A stretch of 40,610 bases of DNA, taken from assembly GCA_002869235.1 (NCBI GenBank), contig PKTI01000024.1, positions 1 through 40,610 of the forward strand, read 5' to 3'. The notes under the pieces are model-generated. The model was not told the DNA's origin, did no database searches, and saw only the letters and a program-made list of their open reading frames with translations. Origin of the DNA: Candidatus Parcubacteria bacterium (lineage in GTDB: Bacteria > Patescibacteriota > Patescibacteriia > UBA1558 > GWA2-36-10). Of this stretch, positions 7,256 to 15,534 are shown piece after piece; positions within the stretch are counted from its first letter, which is position 1; the number at the start of each line of letters is the position of its first letter. Position numbers and translations under genes: made by a program.

Positions 7256-8611
7256 CTAATAATCTCTAAGTTTTCGCATATCTTCGTGTTTTTTGATCCG
7301 TTCTAGGGCTTTGGCCTCTATCTGACGAATACGCTCACGAGTTACGCCAAATTCTTGACCAACCTCTTCTAGAGTATGAGCTACTCCATCGGCTAGACCA
7401 AATCTCATTTCCAATATCTTTTGCTCACGAGGAGTAAGGTCACCAATTACCTTTCTGACATGGTCTCCCAAAAGTTTAAGAGCTGCTACTCTATCTGGAC
7501 CAATGTTTTTTTCATCTTCTATAAAATCGCCCAAGGTGCTATCTTCTTCATCGTCACCCACTGAAGCTTCTAGTGACACAGTCTCCTGAGAAATCTTTAC
7601 TATTTGTCTGACCTTGTCTATATCTTCTCCCATTTCAGCAGCAATTTCTTCTGGCAAAGGATCACGTCCTAGTTCTTGAACCAAACGACGTTCTACTTGA
7701 TTGAAACGATTGATAGTTTCTACCATGTGAACTGGTATACGAATGGTTCTAGACTGATCGGCCAAGGCTCTAGTAATAGCCTGACGAATCCACCAAGTAG
7801 CATAAGTAGAAAACTTATAACCCTTACGATAGTCAAACTTTTCTACTGCCCTAAACAAGCCTATGTTACCTTCTTGGATAAGATCCAAAAGAGTAAGAGA
7901 GCGTCCAGTAAATTTTTTGGCAATAGATACAACCAAACGCAAATTTGATTCTATCAATTTTTTCTTGGCTTCCAAGTCGCCTTTTTCTTTACGCTTGGCA
8001 TACATCATTTCCTCTTCTGCTGTCAAAAGAGGCACCTTACCTATTTCTCTTAGATACATTTGAATAGAGTCTGCTGCTATATCGGTGAGATCACCTCTTT
8101 TTTGATCACTCTGAATACCAGATCTAGCCAATATCTCTTGTGTGCTTTCTTTGGTGTCCAAAATTCCTCCATCAGTAGCAACTATCTGAATAGCTGATTC
8201 ATCTAACTTGTCCAAAAAACCTTCTAGGTTATCTACATAATCTTCTAAATCCGTAAATACCCTAAGCATCTCATCCTCAGTGATAAATCCTCGAGAATGA
8301 GCTTTGGTGATCAAGCCATCAGCCAAAACTTCGTTGAATTTTGACTTTGGTGCCTTGATCTTGGCTTTGGTCTTTTTGCTAGGAGTTTTTTTGACCGCTT
8401 TTTTGACTGTCTTTTTTACAGCCTTAGTAGTTTTTTTGGCAACTTTCTTTTTGGCTGCCTTCTTTTTTGTCGCTGCTTTAGTAGTTTTGACAGCTGACTT
8501 ACGTACCTTTTTAGGTTTGCTGACACTGCTTTTTTTGGCAGTGCTTTTCTTTTTGGCTACCTTCTTTTTAGAAGTAGCCCTTTTAGTTGTAGCTTTCTTT
8601 TTGACAGGCAT
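7256..8611 (-). CDS. rpoD: Primary RNA polymerase sigma factor with histone-H1-like N-terminal tail
   Basis: A 451-residue sigma-70 protein. Residues 1-90 are almost only Lys, Ala, Thr, Ser and Val with KKVAKK-type repeats, like histone H1 or HctB tails. Residues 91-150 are a helical acidic segment in the place of region 1.1. Region 1.2 ([17 protein letters not shown]) follows near residue 183, region 2 contains [17 protein letters not shown] and [14 protein letters not shown], and region 4 has the helix-turn-helix [22 protein letters not shown]. All promoter-recognition regions are intact, so this is the housekeeping sigma factor. It starts one base after the dnaG stop and is probably translated by coupling; no Shine-Dalgarno site is visible. 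The TTGACN-17-TAnnAT promoters seen in this window fit such a factor. Confidence 0.97.
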   Translation of the reverse strand: MPVKKKATTKRATSKKKVAKKKSTAKKSSVSKPKKVRKSAVKTTKAATKKKAAKKKVAKKTTKAVKKTVKKAVKKTPSKKTKAKIKAPKSKFNEVLADGLITKAHSRGFITEDEMLRVFTDLEDYVDNLEGFLDKLDESAIQIVATDGGILDTKESTQEILARSGIQSDQKRGDLTDIAADSIQMYLREIGKVPLLTAEEEMMYAKRKEKGDLEAKKKLIESNLRLVVSIAKKFTGRSLTLLDLIQEGNIGLFRAVEKFDYRKGYKFSTYATWWIRQAITRALADQSRTIRIPVHMVETINRFNQVERRLVQELGRDPLPEEIAAEMGEDIDKVRQIVKISQETVSLEASVGDDEEDSTLGDFIEDEKNIGPDRVAALKLLGDHVRKVIGDLTPREQKILEMRFGLADGVAHTLEEVGQEFGVTRERIRQIEAKALERIKKHEDMRKLRDY

Positions 8612-8612
8612 T

Positions 8613-10415
8613 TTAGCTCTGTAATTTATGAATTTGCTTATTTAATAAGTTAATTTTATGGGCTATTTGATCTTGGGTTTCTGAATCATTATCTAATTCC
8701 GCTTGCCTTAAATCTTTGATCAATTGATTTTTCTCTGTTTCTAGATAGGACTTTTTGAGCCGAAAAATTAGACTTTGCCAGTCATTTTCTATATCTTTTT
8801 CGCTAACATCAGCGTAATCCTTTTCACCTAGAATAGACAGCTTAATCCAATTATCTTTGTCCTCATCACTCAACTCTGGCTGCTTAGAAAAATCATCCAA
8901 ATTGTGATGCTTAGTATAATGAATTATAATCTGACTGTAAAGAGAACGCAAGGACTCTTCCAGTGTATCTGGCTCAATTTCTTCTATCATTTTTTCCAGA
9001 TAATTTATTTTGAACAAGGCAATTGATAGTATGTTTTCAGATAAAATCAATAAATTATCTTTTTTGGACTGTGGTTCTATTTGGTTTTCTTGATAGCTAG
9101 GAACCCCCTCTGTTACTTTGACTTTATCAAATTCTGACTTAAGTGTATCCAAGGATATTTTTAATTCTTCTGATAATTTCCTAATATAATGCTCCTGCTC
9201 AACTTCACTTTGAAGAAACTTGATTACATAAAGTAATTTTTGCGCAGCAATTTTTTTGTGGTCAGCTCTGTTTTTATCAATAGCAGCCATTATCTTTTTT
9301 TGATAATAATCCACTAGGGGCAATGAGTTGGCTATTGCTTCTAGCCATTTACCCTTATCCTCTTTTATGACATCTGCTGGATCTTTGCCAGCTGGAAGAA
9401 GTAATACTTTAAAATTCATTTCCTGCTCCCAACCTAAGCGAATATTTTTGAAAGCCCTAAAAGATGTAAGTAGCCCTGCCTGATCACTATCAAAAGCCAA
9501 GATGACATTGTTGCAATATCTTTTTATCAACTTGAGATGATCAAGAGTTAAGGCTGTACCTGAGACCGCTACTACATTGGTGGTCTCTGCCTGGTGAGCA
9601 GCAATAACATCCATATTACCCTCTACGACAATCAAATACTTTTTCTTTCGCACCATATCTTTGGCAAAATGCCAACCATAGAGAATTTTACTTTTATCAT
9701 AAATAACTGTTTGCGGACTATTGACGTACTTACCACCTTGTTCCTCTTCATCGTAAGCAATGCCGGCTAGAGTTCTAGAAGTAAAAGCCACCATCCTACC
9801 TTGCGTATCAAATATAGTAAACATGATACGTTTGCGAAAACGATCTACATAACCACTACCATCTTTCTTTTTTATTATCAAGCCAGCTTGGAAAATATCA
9901 TCTTCCTTATAACCCTCAGAAATAAGATACCGCAAAAGACCATCCCAAGTATCTCCTGACAGACCGAGCTGCCATTTGTCTATATTGCCCTTTTTTATTT
10001 TCCTTTTTTCTTGAAGATAATCTAAGGCTTTTTTGCTGACAAGGTCATCCTGATTGAGAATCTTCTGATAAAACTTGGCTGCCTCTTGATTTACCTCATA
10101 CAAACGACTATAATCTTCCTTTTTTTCAAAACGCATATTTTCCATCGGCACATTGGCCTTTTCGGCCAACATACGCAAAGCTTCTTTGAAATCTACTCCC
10201 TCGTATTCTTGTACAAAACTAATCAAGTCCCCACCCTTGCCGCAGCCAAAACAATGCCAAATCTGTTTTTCACGAGATACCATAAAACTAGGTGTTTTTT
10301 CATTATGAAAAGGGCACCTAGCTCTAAAATTACCGCCAGCTTGATTGAGGTTTATATAGCCAGAAACAACGTCTACTATATCCAACCTGTTTTTTACCTC
10401 TTCTACGGTATTCAT
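8613..10415 (-). CDS. dnaG: DNA primase
   Basis: A 600-residue primase that makes RNA primers for replication. The N-terminal CHC2 zinc domain has Cys34, His37, Cys55 and Cys58 ([21 protein letters not shown]). The central Toprim catalytic domain shows VVEGNMDVI near residue 265 and FDSDQAG near residue 309. The last 150 residues are charged and helical, as expected for the helicase-interaction region, though weakly conserved. The gene is directly followed by rpoD, the classic macromolecular-synthesis arrangement, here without rpsU in front; a methylguanine methyltransferase gene takes that place 27 bases upstream. Confidence 0.97.
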   Translation of the reverse strand: MNTVEEVKNRLDIVDVVSGYINLNQAGGNFRARCPFHNEKTPSFMVSREKQIWHCFGCGKGGDLISFVQEYEGVDFKEALRMLAEKANVPMENMRFEKKEDYSRLYEVNQEAAKFYQKILNQDDLVSKKALDYLQEKRKIKKGNIDKWQLGLSGDTWDGLLRYLISEGYKEDDIFQAGLIIKKKDGSGYVDRFRKRIMFTIFDTQGRMVAFTSRTLAGIAYDEEEQGGKYVNSPQTVIYDKSKILYGWHFAKDMVRKKKYLIVVEGNMDVIAAHQAETTNVVAVSGTALTLDHLKLIKRYCNNVILAFDSDQAGLLTSFRAFKNIRLGWEQEMNFKVLLLPAGKDPADVIKEDKGKWLEAIANSLPLVDYYQKKIMAAIDKNRADHKKIAAQKLLYVIKFLQSEVEQEHYIRKLSEELKISLDTLKSEFDKVKVTEGVPSYQENQIEPQSKKDNLLILSENILSIALFKINYLEKMIEEIEPDTLEESLRSLYSQIIIHYTKHHNLDDFSKQPELSDEDKDNWIKLSILGEKDYADVSEKDIENDWQSLIFRLKKSYLETEKNQLIKDLRQAELDNDSETQDQIAHKINLLNKQIHKLQS

Positions 10416-10442
10416 GAACTTATCTTAGGTCAAATTTAAACT

Positions 10443-10922
10443 TTAGTCAAAGCTATTTTCGTGCTGCAAAAGCCACTTTTTACGCCACAAACCGCCTTCA
10501 TAGCCAACCAATTTACCATCACTACCCAATACTCTGTGACAAGGAATAATAATGGGGATTGGGTTTTTATTGACTGCTCCGCCGATTGCTCGAGCGGCCT
10601 TGGGTTGACCTATCATAGTAGCCAAATCTCCATAAGAGATTATGCTGCCATAAGGTACTCGGACTAGTGTTTGCCAAACTTTTTTTTGAAAATCTGTACC
10701 AACAAATTCCAAATCTAAAGAAAACTTCTTTTTGTTGCCAAAAAAATATTCTTTGAGCGTAACAACGCACTTTTCTGTAAGTGCGTTGCTATTTTTCCTT
10801 CTTGCCCGCTCCGCCAAATCGAGGCGAGCCTGTTTTGTAAAATTTATTGCCAGAATATTTTTTTCATCTGCTACAATCTCCAAAACCCCTATTGGTGTTT
10901 TGAGAAAATCTCTACACTCCAT
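10443..10922 (-). CDS. ogt: Methylated-DNA--protein-cysteine methyltransferase
   Basis: A 159-residue suicide repair protein that takes methyl groups from O6-methylguanine. The active-site loop IIPCHRVLG places the acceptor at Cys128, preceded by the helix-turn-helix region with the arginine finger (PKAARAIGGAVNKNP) and the FQKKVWQTLVRVPYG segment. No Ada-type N-terminal domain is present. The stop of the upstream DUF5671 gene lies 2 bases before this start and dnaG follows after 27 bases, so the gene is embedded in the dnaG-rpoD operon. Its 5' half contains two GC-rich inverted repeats that are unusual for coding sequence here. Confidence 0.93.
   Translation of the reverse strand: MECRDFLKTPIGVLEIVADEKNILAINFTKQARLDLAERARRKNSNALTEKCVVTLKEYFFGNKKKFSLDLEFVGTDFQKKVWQTLVRVPYGSIISYGDLATMIGQPKAARAIGGAVNKNPIPIIIPCHRVLGSDGKLVGYEGGLWRKKWLLQHENSFD
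10763..10788. repeat. 10-bp perfect inverted repeat inside the methyltransferase gene
   Basis: CAACGCACTT (10763-10772) and AAGTGCGTTG (10779-10788) flank a six-base loop. It codes part of the variable loop NALTEKCV. On the plus strand it is followed by ATTTTTCC, but no plus-strand gene needs a terminator here. Confidence 0.7.
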
Positions 10923-10924
10923 AA

Positions 10925-11863
10925 CTAATCTATTCTTACTGGCTGTGGTGGAATTACTTTTTCGTTCAAATTAGCGGCCTTCTGATTAAAACATTCGTAA
11001 CCTTTATCATGCTTGTAATCAGATGAATAATAAATATTTGAATCATCGTCTATGTTTGATGTCAAAAATTCTGCGCAAATTTTATATTGATCATCATCAA
11101 CAACCTCATAACTATATTCTTCTTTATTGACTGGATGCGTTATCGTTTCTTGACTTAATCTATAACCAGAATCTCCGTTTACCAAAACATCCAAATCAAC
11201 TGGCACCTCTTCATTCAAAGTATAGTAGTCCAAAACAGCTGCATTGATTTGATACAAATCACTAGTAATTTCTCTGTCTATTTTTCTGTTTCTAGTATCT
11301 TGTGGAGATTCAACAAAAAACCATGAAGCTACAAAAGCGATAAGAATCAAAAACAATGAAACCCAAGCAAAATAAGATATTACTTTATCTTTTTTACCAG
11401 CCACTTCTTCCCTTCTAATATCATAAAGATAAAAAGAGAAAACTGATCCAGAAATAATTAAAGCTGTCAAAGTCTTGAGGATAAACTTGGTAGTAAGATC
11501 ACCATACAAGAAACTATTGATTGTAGCAATCAAAAAGCCAATCATCACTATCACCGCTACCAAAAGGATCAAATAAGTAAGCCATTTTCTGACAGCAGCA
11601 TCTTTGTCCAAGGTACCCTTATAAAGACTCTTGTATATCTGTCGAGAAGTTAGATAATATATAGGTGCTGAAACTATAATTGCTGAAATAGCAAATTTCA
11701 TAACATCATCACTATAAGAGCCACTGTAATTGTTGAGCACATCAACTATCTCTTTGTTGATAATCTGAAACACTATCATCCCCACTGATATAGCTACAAA
11801 AACAAGTGCTACCAAAGATAGAAGATAAAAAAATGCATATTTGGCTGAATCATGTTTTGCCAT
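10925..11863 (-). CDS. DUF5671-type membrane protein
   Basis: A 312-residue protein. The first 200 residues contain about six hydrophobic helices (roughly 12-32, 52-68, 90-112, 127-145, 163-186 and flanks) and match my recollection of the DUF5671 family found in Patescibacteria. Residues 205-312 form a soluble domain that begins with REITSDLYQINAAVLDYYTLNEEVP, a helix resembling the post-cleavage region of pilin/general-secretion pseudopilins (a helix with D..Y...N..P), then CAEF and YECFN cysteines. The function is unknown. It sits in the long minus-strand run, 2 bases before the methyltransferase start. Confidence 0.7.
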   Translation of the reverse strand: MAKHDSAKYAFFYLLSLVALVFVAISVGMIVFQIINKEIVDVLNNYSGSYSDDVMKFAISAIIVSAPIYYLTSRQIYKSLYKGTLDKDAAVRKWLTYLILLVAVIVMIGFLIATINSFLYGDLTTKFILKTLTALIISGSVFSFYLYDIRREEVAGKKDKVISYFAWVSLFLILIAFVASWFFVESPQDTRNRKIDREITSDLYQINAAVLDYYTLNEEVPVDLDVLVNGDSGYRLSQETITHPVNKEEYSYEVVDDDQYKICAEFLTSNIDDDSNIYYSSDYKHDKGYECFNQKAANLNEKVIPPQPVRID

Positions 11864-11887
11864 AATTTTAAATTTTAATTGATTAAA

Positions 11888-12103
11888 CTATTTTTTAAAT
11901 TTTAATTTAGTAAAATGATATATTGCTGATAAAGTAAAGACTATCTGCAAAACTATAAATATATAATCCTCTATATATACACTATACACCAAAAGAAAAG
12001 TCCCGCCAAAGATATACCACAAATCTTCATTCTTTTTTTGAGTCAAAACCCCTGTAGATATAAGTAATAAACCAAATATACCTATTATTTTGTATATATC
12101 CAT
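11888..12103 (-). CDS. 71-residue small membrane protein
   Basis: A short protein with three closely packed hydrophobic segments (about residues 4-19, 29-42 and 46-62) and a basic C-terminus (KLKFKK). No family is recognised. It starts 1 base after the end of the VIT1-like gene and is followed by the DUF5671 gene after 24 bases, so it is almost certainly part of the same transcript. The tight spacing and full hydrophobic pattern support a real gene. Confidence 0.6.
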   Translation of the reverse strand: MDIYKIIGIFGLLLISTGVLTQKKNEDLWYIFGGTFLLVYSVYIEDYIFIVLQIVFTLSAIYHFTKLKFKK

Positions 12104-12104
12104 A

Positions 12105-12827
12105 TTAAACTGCTATATTGATTGAACTGGCAAATTTGCCTATCAGATAACCGGCCAAAAGAGCTATACCTCCCAAAAACAAAACTCTAGATCCCATCTT
12201 GAGCCAATTGCCCTTGGTATAGTAGGCAGTGCTTGCACCCAAAAGAAACAAACCTAGCAAAGTAACTACTATAGAGACTTTTATCGCCAGGTCTATAGGT
12301 AAAACAAAATAAGAAAACAAAGGTATTATGCCTCCAAATATATAGGCAAAAAACATAAATAGGCCATTCATACCTGGATGTCTTTTTTCATTTGGCAATA
12401 TATTGAGTTCATGATGAGCCATCTCGTGGAGCATTAGCTTTTTGTCCCGAGAGGTGGCTTCGGCCATTTTTGTAGCCAGATCCTTTGGCCAACCATCTCT
12501 TATATATATTTGTTCCATCTCCTCTTTTTCCTCGTGAGGAAAATCTTCTATCTCAGTTTCTTCCTCATAGAGCTTCCTCTTTATAATGCCATGTTCAGAT
12601 AAATTGGAAATATAAGATCCAATACCCATAGAAATAGACTCTACAGCGATAATAACCATGCCAGCCAAAATAACCGTATAATGACTTTGGCTACCTACTG
12701 CTATACCTGTGATGGCACCCAAGGTGGATACCATGCCATCTTCCAAACCAAAAACTATATCCCTTATACTAGAAATTATCTTAGAATCTTTGTGGTGAAT
12801 ATAATCTGGGTTATATCGTTTATTCAT
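12105..12827 (-). CDS. VIT1/CCC1-family metal transporter
   Basis: A 240-residue membrane protein. The N-terminal segment RDIVFGLEDGMVSTLGAITGIA is the signature first helix of the VIT1/CCC1 (DUF125) family, which moves Fe2+ or Mn2+ across membranes. A cytoplasmic middle region (about residues 80-150) is rich in Glu/His/Met (EEKEEMEQIY, MLHEMAHHE), as expected for the family's metal-binding domain. Three more helices follow. It would export excess iron or manganese from the cell. The ATG overlaps the stop of the upstream gene (TAATG), pointing to translational coupling. Confidence 0.9.
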   Translation of the reverse strand: MNKRYNPDYIHHKDSKIISSIRDIVFGLEDGMVSTLGAITGIAVGSQSHYTVILAGMVIIAVESISMGIGSYISNLSEHGIIKRKLYEEETEIEDFPHEEKEEMEQIYIRDGWPKDLATKMAEATSRDKKLMLHEMAHHELNILPNEKRHPGMNGLFMFFAYIFGGIIPLFSYFVLPIDLAIKVSIVVTLLGLFLLGASTAYYTKGNWLKMGSRVLFLGGIALLAGYLIGKFASSINIAV

Positions 12828-13555
12828 TATTTCTTTTTCAGTCTAAGTAAATCCTTATATATAAAATATGAATAAGCTACCAAGAAAGGAGAAACTATGA
12901 TGTTGATTATATTTGTTATATCTCCCCAAGTTTCTACAGCCGCTTTGCTATCCATAAAATAAACTGGAATCATCATAATAACCCAAAGGAAAAAACTTAC
13001 TGAAAATATTCTCCAAAATACTGCCCACCATTTACCTTTTATCAATTGCTTACTATGCTTTAGGGCTGAATAACCTTTTTTATCTTCGGCAAACAAAGCC
13101 CAAAAAGCAACTGAATAATAAATCATAAAAATAAAACCCGGTACAATAAATAGTAAGGTCCACAAAAATATCAAAATAGTACTAAAAATACCCAAGACAA
13201 AATAATCCCAGGCATATTTCTTGCCTTCATAAAACAATTTGGAAACTGAGAGTTTGGTTTTTTCTTTTTGCACCAATATAAATATTGCTGCTTGAGCACT
13301 AAAGTATACTACTATACCCAAAAGCAGGCCTCCTAGCATAAGTAATGCCAAAAAGATATTGATCAATACTAGCCAAGCTGTATTGTTTTCCAAAAGATAA
13401 TTAGCCGCCTTAAATAAAGTTGTTATCAGGCCAACTGCCAACCAAGGTAGTGTATACAAAATTATCAAAGTGACAAATTTGCTTAAATTATTGCGGTAAA
13501 CTTGCCAAGATTTTCCCAGCAAACTACCTATGGATTCCATATCCTGTTTAGCCAT
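12827..13555 (-). CDS. Multi-pass membrane protein, GPDPase-membrane-domain type
   Basis: A 242-residue protein with about six hydrophobic helices. The pattern of a soluble N-terminus (IGSLLGKSWQVYRNNLSKF), then helices, then YSALKHSKQLIKGKWWAVF between helices, resembles the membrane domain family related to glycerophosphodiester phosphodiesterase anchors and DUF975. No catalytic motif is present, so no reaction is assigned. It opens the long minus-strand run that leads to dnaG-rpoD, and its stop overlaps the start of the VIT1-like gene by one base. Confidence 0.68.
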   Translation of the reverse strand: MAKQDMESIGSLLGKSWQVYRNNLSKFVTLIILYTLPWLAVGLITTLFKAANYLLENNTAWLVLINIFLALLMLGGLLLGIVVYFSAQAAIFILVQKEKTKLSVSKLFYEGKKYAWDYFVLGIFSTILIFLWTLLFIVPGFIFMIYYSVAFWALFAEDKKGYSALKHSKQLIKGKWWAVFWRIFSVSFFLWVIMMIPVYFMDSKAAVETWGDITNIINIIVSPFLVAYSYFIYKDLLRLKKK

Positions 13556-13587
13556 TTTATTAATTTTAAATGATAAAAGCTTTCTAA

Positions 13588-13596
13588 ATTATAGCA
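13588..13596 (-). promoter_or_regulatory. Extended -10 promoter for the 13.6-7.2 kb minus-strand operon
   Basis: TGC-TATAAT on the minus strand, 32 bases before the ATG at 13555. It is the clearest promoter upstream of the run of genes that ends with rpoD. Confidence 0.6.
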
Positions 13597-13618
13597 AAAA
13601 ACAAAGCTTTTTCCAAAT

Positions 13619-13648
13619 AAAAAACAGCCCCTATTAAGACTGTTTTTT
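13619..13648 (-). terminator. Terminator after the cupin gene
   Basis: AAAAAACAG and CTGTTTTTT arms (13640-13648 and 13619-13627) with a 12-base loop, just after the cupin stop at 13657; the minus strand then reads TTTTTTATT. The GC core is small. Confidence 0.65.
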
Positions 13649-13656
13649 ATAGAAAA

Positions 13657-14055
13657 TTATTCAGTAGTTGTGCCTTCAAAGTCTTCTTCGTTGGCTTCTG
13701 CTTCTTCTTTTGTCGATCTCACAATACCATCTTTGTGGTGAGCAGGAGAATAAATAGTATAGAGTCTCAAGTCTTCTGAATCAGACACATTGACTACATT
13801 GTGTTCTGAGCCAGCTGGCACTACTACAGCCGAACCATCTTCTACAGAATATTCATTACCATCTATTACAACCTTACCTTGTCCTTGTTCAAAACGAAAA
13901 AATTGATCATTTTCGCTATGAGTTTCCAAACCTATTTCTTCGCCAGGCTTCAAACTCATCAAAACTAATTGACTATGCTTTGAAGTATAGAGAACTTTGC
14001 GAAAGTTATCATTTTCTAAGGTCTCTTTTTCAATGTTTGCATTAAATCCTTTCAT
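13657..14055 (-). CDS. Single-domain cupin protein
   Basis: A 132-residue cupin. The frame is open to an ATG at 14172, but that stretch is the tRNA-Ser gene, so the start is the ATG at 14055. Motif 1 is LKPGEEIGLETHSENDQFF and motif 2 is VVVPAGSEHNVVN; the metal ligands His, Gln/Asp and His are partly the usual ones. The C-terminal YTIYSPAHHKDGIV segment is typical of a widespread small cupin family annotated only as cupin-domain protein. Function: probably a small metal-binding enzyme or sugar/ligand binder, not defined. It lies 25 bases after the tRNA and may be on the same transcript. Confidence 0.85.
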   Translation of the reverse strand: MKGFNANIEKETLENDNFRKVLYTSKHSQLVLMSLKPGEEIGLETHSENDQFFRFEQGQGKVVIDGNEYSVEDGSAVVVPAGSEHNVVNVSDSEDLRLYTIYSPAHHKDGIVRSTKEEAEANEEDFEGTTTE

Positions 14056-14080
14056 AATTTTAATGTTGTTAATTATTAGC

Positions 14081-14170
14081 TGGCGGAGAGGACAGGATTC
14101 GAACCTGCGGAACGCTTGCACGTTCACTACCTTTCCAAGGTAGCGCTTTCGACCGCTCAGCCACCTCTCC
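14081..14170 (-). tRNA. tRNA-Ser (anticodon GGA), CCA encoded
   Basis: A 90-base class II tRNA. The acceptor arm pairs GGAGAGG with CCTCTCC, the discriminator is G and CCA is encoded (14083-14081). The D-arm contains GGCTGAGCGGTC, the anticodon loop TTGGAAA reads GGA (codons UCC/UCU), a long variable arm follows (GAACGTGCAAGCGTTC), and the T-arm has GGTTCGAATCC. It has its own promoter. Confidence 0.98.
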
Positions 14171-14186
14171 AAAAATATGCTTAAAT

Positions 14187-14215
14187 AGTATAATTATAAA
14201 CAAAATTTTAGTCAA
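14187..14215 (-). promoter_or_regulatory. tRNA-Ser promoter
   Basis: TTGACT (14215-14210), 17-base spacer, TATACT (14192-14187), with the tRNA 5' end 17 bases further on. Confidence 0.75.
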
Positions 14216-14218
14216 TTC

Positions 14219-14247
14219 AAAAACCGCCCAAACAAATGAACGGTTTT
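14219..14247 (-). terminator. Terminator after the 14.25-14.75 kb lipoprotein gene
   Basis: AAAACCG and CGGTTTT arms (14241-14247 and 14220-14226) with a T run on the minus strand, placed directly after the stop at 14253. It overlaps nothing but abuts the tRNA promoter. Confidence 0.72.
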
Positions 14248-14252
14248 GTGTT

Positions 14253-14750
14253 TTATTGTATTTGTGACTCAATAATCATGACTGTAGTTTGACCCTCATC
14301 ATCTGTGCTAATAGTTACACTTAGACTGCGATCATCTTTTTCCGCACCATACAATACATTTCCCTCTGTATCAAAACTCATGTTTATTTCCCAGCCATTT
14401 TCAGATACTTTTTCTTGGTATTCTTTTTTGAGCTCTGCAACTGACTTTTCAGAAACAATGGTAAGGCTATTACCTAAACTGTTTGAGGCAGCAGCCAAAA
14501 TATTTCCTTCTGTCACATAGACATCTTCTGGCCAGCCTTCTGGCAAAGAAATATTTTCTCCAGCTGACCAAGTGCCGTCATCTGTTTTGATGTTTACATT
14601 ATCTCCTTCTATATTCACATCCGCATTGGCTCCCATAGAAGCCTCCAGACTTTTTTCAGCGGCTTTTTCATTGGCGCTTTTTCCGCAACCAGTAGTCAAT
14701 ACTGATACGCCCAACAATAGCACCAAAAATAAACCCAATTTTTTTTTCAT
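14253..14750 (-). CDS. Lipoprotein of unknown function
   Basis: A 165-residue protein. Residues 1-21 are a signal peptide with a lipobox-like LTTGC, giving lipid attachment at Cys22. After a charged helical linker, residues 65-165 look like one small alpha/beta domain: LPEGWPEDVYVTEGN, LTIVSEKSVAELKKEYQEKVSENGW, then three strands ending VMIIESQ. This layout is common in uncharacterised lipoproteins of Gram-positive-like and CPR bacteria. It would sit on the outer face of the cytoplasmic membrane. It is monocistronic, with a good promoter and a terminator. Confidence 0.82.
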   Translation of the reverse strand: MKKKLGLFLVLLLGVSVLTTGCGKSANEKAAEKSLEASMGANADVNIEGDNVNIKTDDGTWSAGENISLPEGWPEDVYVTEGNILAAASNSLGNSLTIVSEKSVAELKKEYQEKVSENGWEINMSFDTEGNVLYGAEKDDRSLSVTISTDDEGQTTVMIIESQIQ

Positions 14751-14783
14751 AGATTTATCTAAAATATTTAAATATACAAGATT

Positions 14784-14812
14784 AGTATAATTTCAAATCT
14801 ATATTTGGTCAA
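14784..14812 (-). promoter_or_regulatory. Promoter of the lipoprotein gene
   Basis: TTGACC (14812-14807), exactly 17 bases, TATACT (14789-14784) on the minus strand, 33 bases before the ATG at 14750. Confidence 0.72.
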
Positions 14813-14835
14813 TATTTACAAAAAAATATATTTAC

Positions 14836-14841
14836 TATAAT
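14836..14841 (+). promoter_or_regulatory. Possible -10 box for the cysteine-rich lipoprotein gene
   Basis: TATAAT 28 bases before the ATG at 14870. A second TATAAT at 14863-14868 is too close to the ATG to serve it. No -35 hexamer is clear. Confidence 0.35.
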
Positions 14842-14869
14842 ATTTTACTGTAATTATTAAACTATAATA

Positions 14870-15490
14870 ATGAAAAAAACACTAATTTTAATCCTGCCTA
14901 TTCTTTTGGTTGTTACTTTGAGTGGCTGCGCCAAAAAAAATAATCAAGGCAATTCTTTACCAAAAAACACAAATAATCAAGTAGAAGAAAACTCTGGGGC
15001 CAATTGCTTTAGCGTCTGCCACCAAAAAATCCAAGATGTTTGTCTAGAAGAAATAATTGAGATAGGACCGGAAGAGTTGGCTGGCAATAGTTTGATGGAT
15101 CCAGAATTTTGTGAAAATACTTGTATGGCTAATTTCACAGATAATACTCTGGATTGTTTAAGCAAAATAAGCAAATGCGACCAGGTTTTATCGGGTGGTG
15201 ATTATTGTAAAGAAAATGAAATACCTGATTCTGAAATTTATGAAATAGACGAAGATGTGACTAGAGGTGGTTGCCAAATACCGTGTGAAAAATACAAAAA
15301 ATGTGCTGGTTATGGCACCGACGCCACAGCAGCTGACATGGCCGAGGCTTATAATAGCTGTATGGAAGTATGCCAAGATTGGTCAGACGATACAATAACT
15401 TGTATAAACAAAAAAAACATAAACACTGCTGCCGACTGCTCTAATCTTTCTTTATGTGCCCTTGGAGAATATCAAGGATTGATAAAATAA
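14870..15490 (+). CDS. Sixteen-cysteine lipoprotein with an internal duplication
   Basis: A 206-residue secreted lipoprotein: residues 1-19 are the signal peptide and LSGC20 is a textbook lipobox. The mature part has 16 further cysteines in two similar halves. Half one reads CFSVC...VC...CENTC...DC...KC...YC; half two reads CQIPC...KC...CMEVC...TC...DC...LC. Each half holds two C-x3-C pairs, a spacing like that of twin-Cx3C helical hairpins, which suggests stacked disulfide-locked helices outside the membrane. I do not recognise the family. It would need an oxidative folding system elsewhere in the genome. It stands alone and ends in a perfect bidirectional terminator. Confidence 0.8.
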   Translation: MKKTLILILPILLVVTLSGCAKKNNQGNSLPKNTNNQVEENSGANCFSVCHQKIQDVCLEEIIEIGPEELAGNSLMDPEFCENTCMANFTDNTLDCLSKISKCDQVLSGGDYCKENEIPDSEIYEIDEDVTRGGCQIPCEKYKKCAGYGTDATAADMAEAYNSCMEVCQDWSDDTITCINKKNINTAADCSNLSLCALGEYQGLIK

Positions 15491-15504
15491 AATATTAAGT
15501 ACCA

Positions 15505-15530
15505 AAAAACCTCCCCTAGGGGAGGTTTTT
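15505..15530. terminator. Bidirectional terminator, perfect 26-base palindrome
   Basis: AAAAACCTCCCC, TA, GGGGAGGTTTTT: fully self-complementary, placed between convergent genes ending at 15490 and 15535. Confidence 0.92.
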
Positions 15531-15534
15531 ATAA

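Noticed and set aside
14056-14172. N-terminal extension of the cupin frame up to an ATG at 14172
   Set aside because: The extension is the tRNA-Ser gene read in one frame; the real start is the ATG at 14055.
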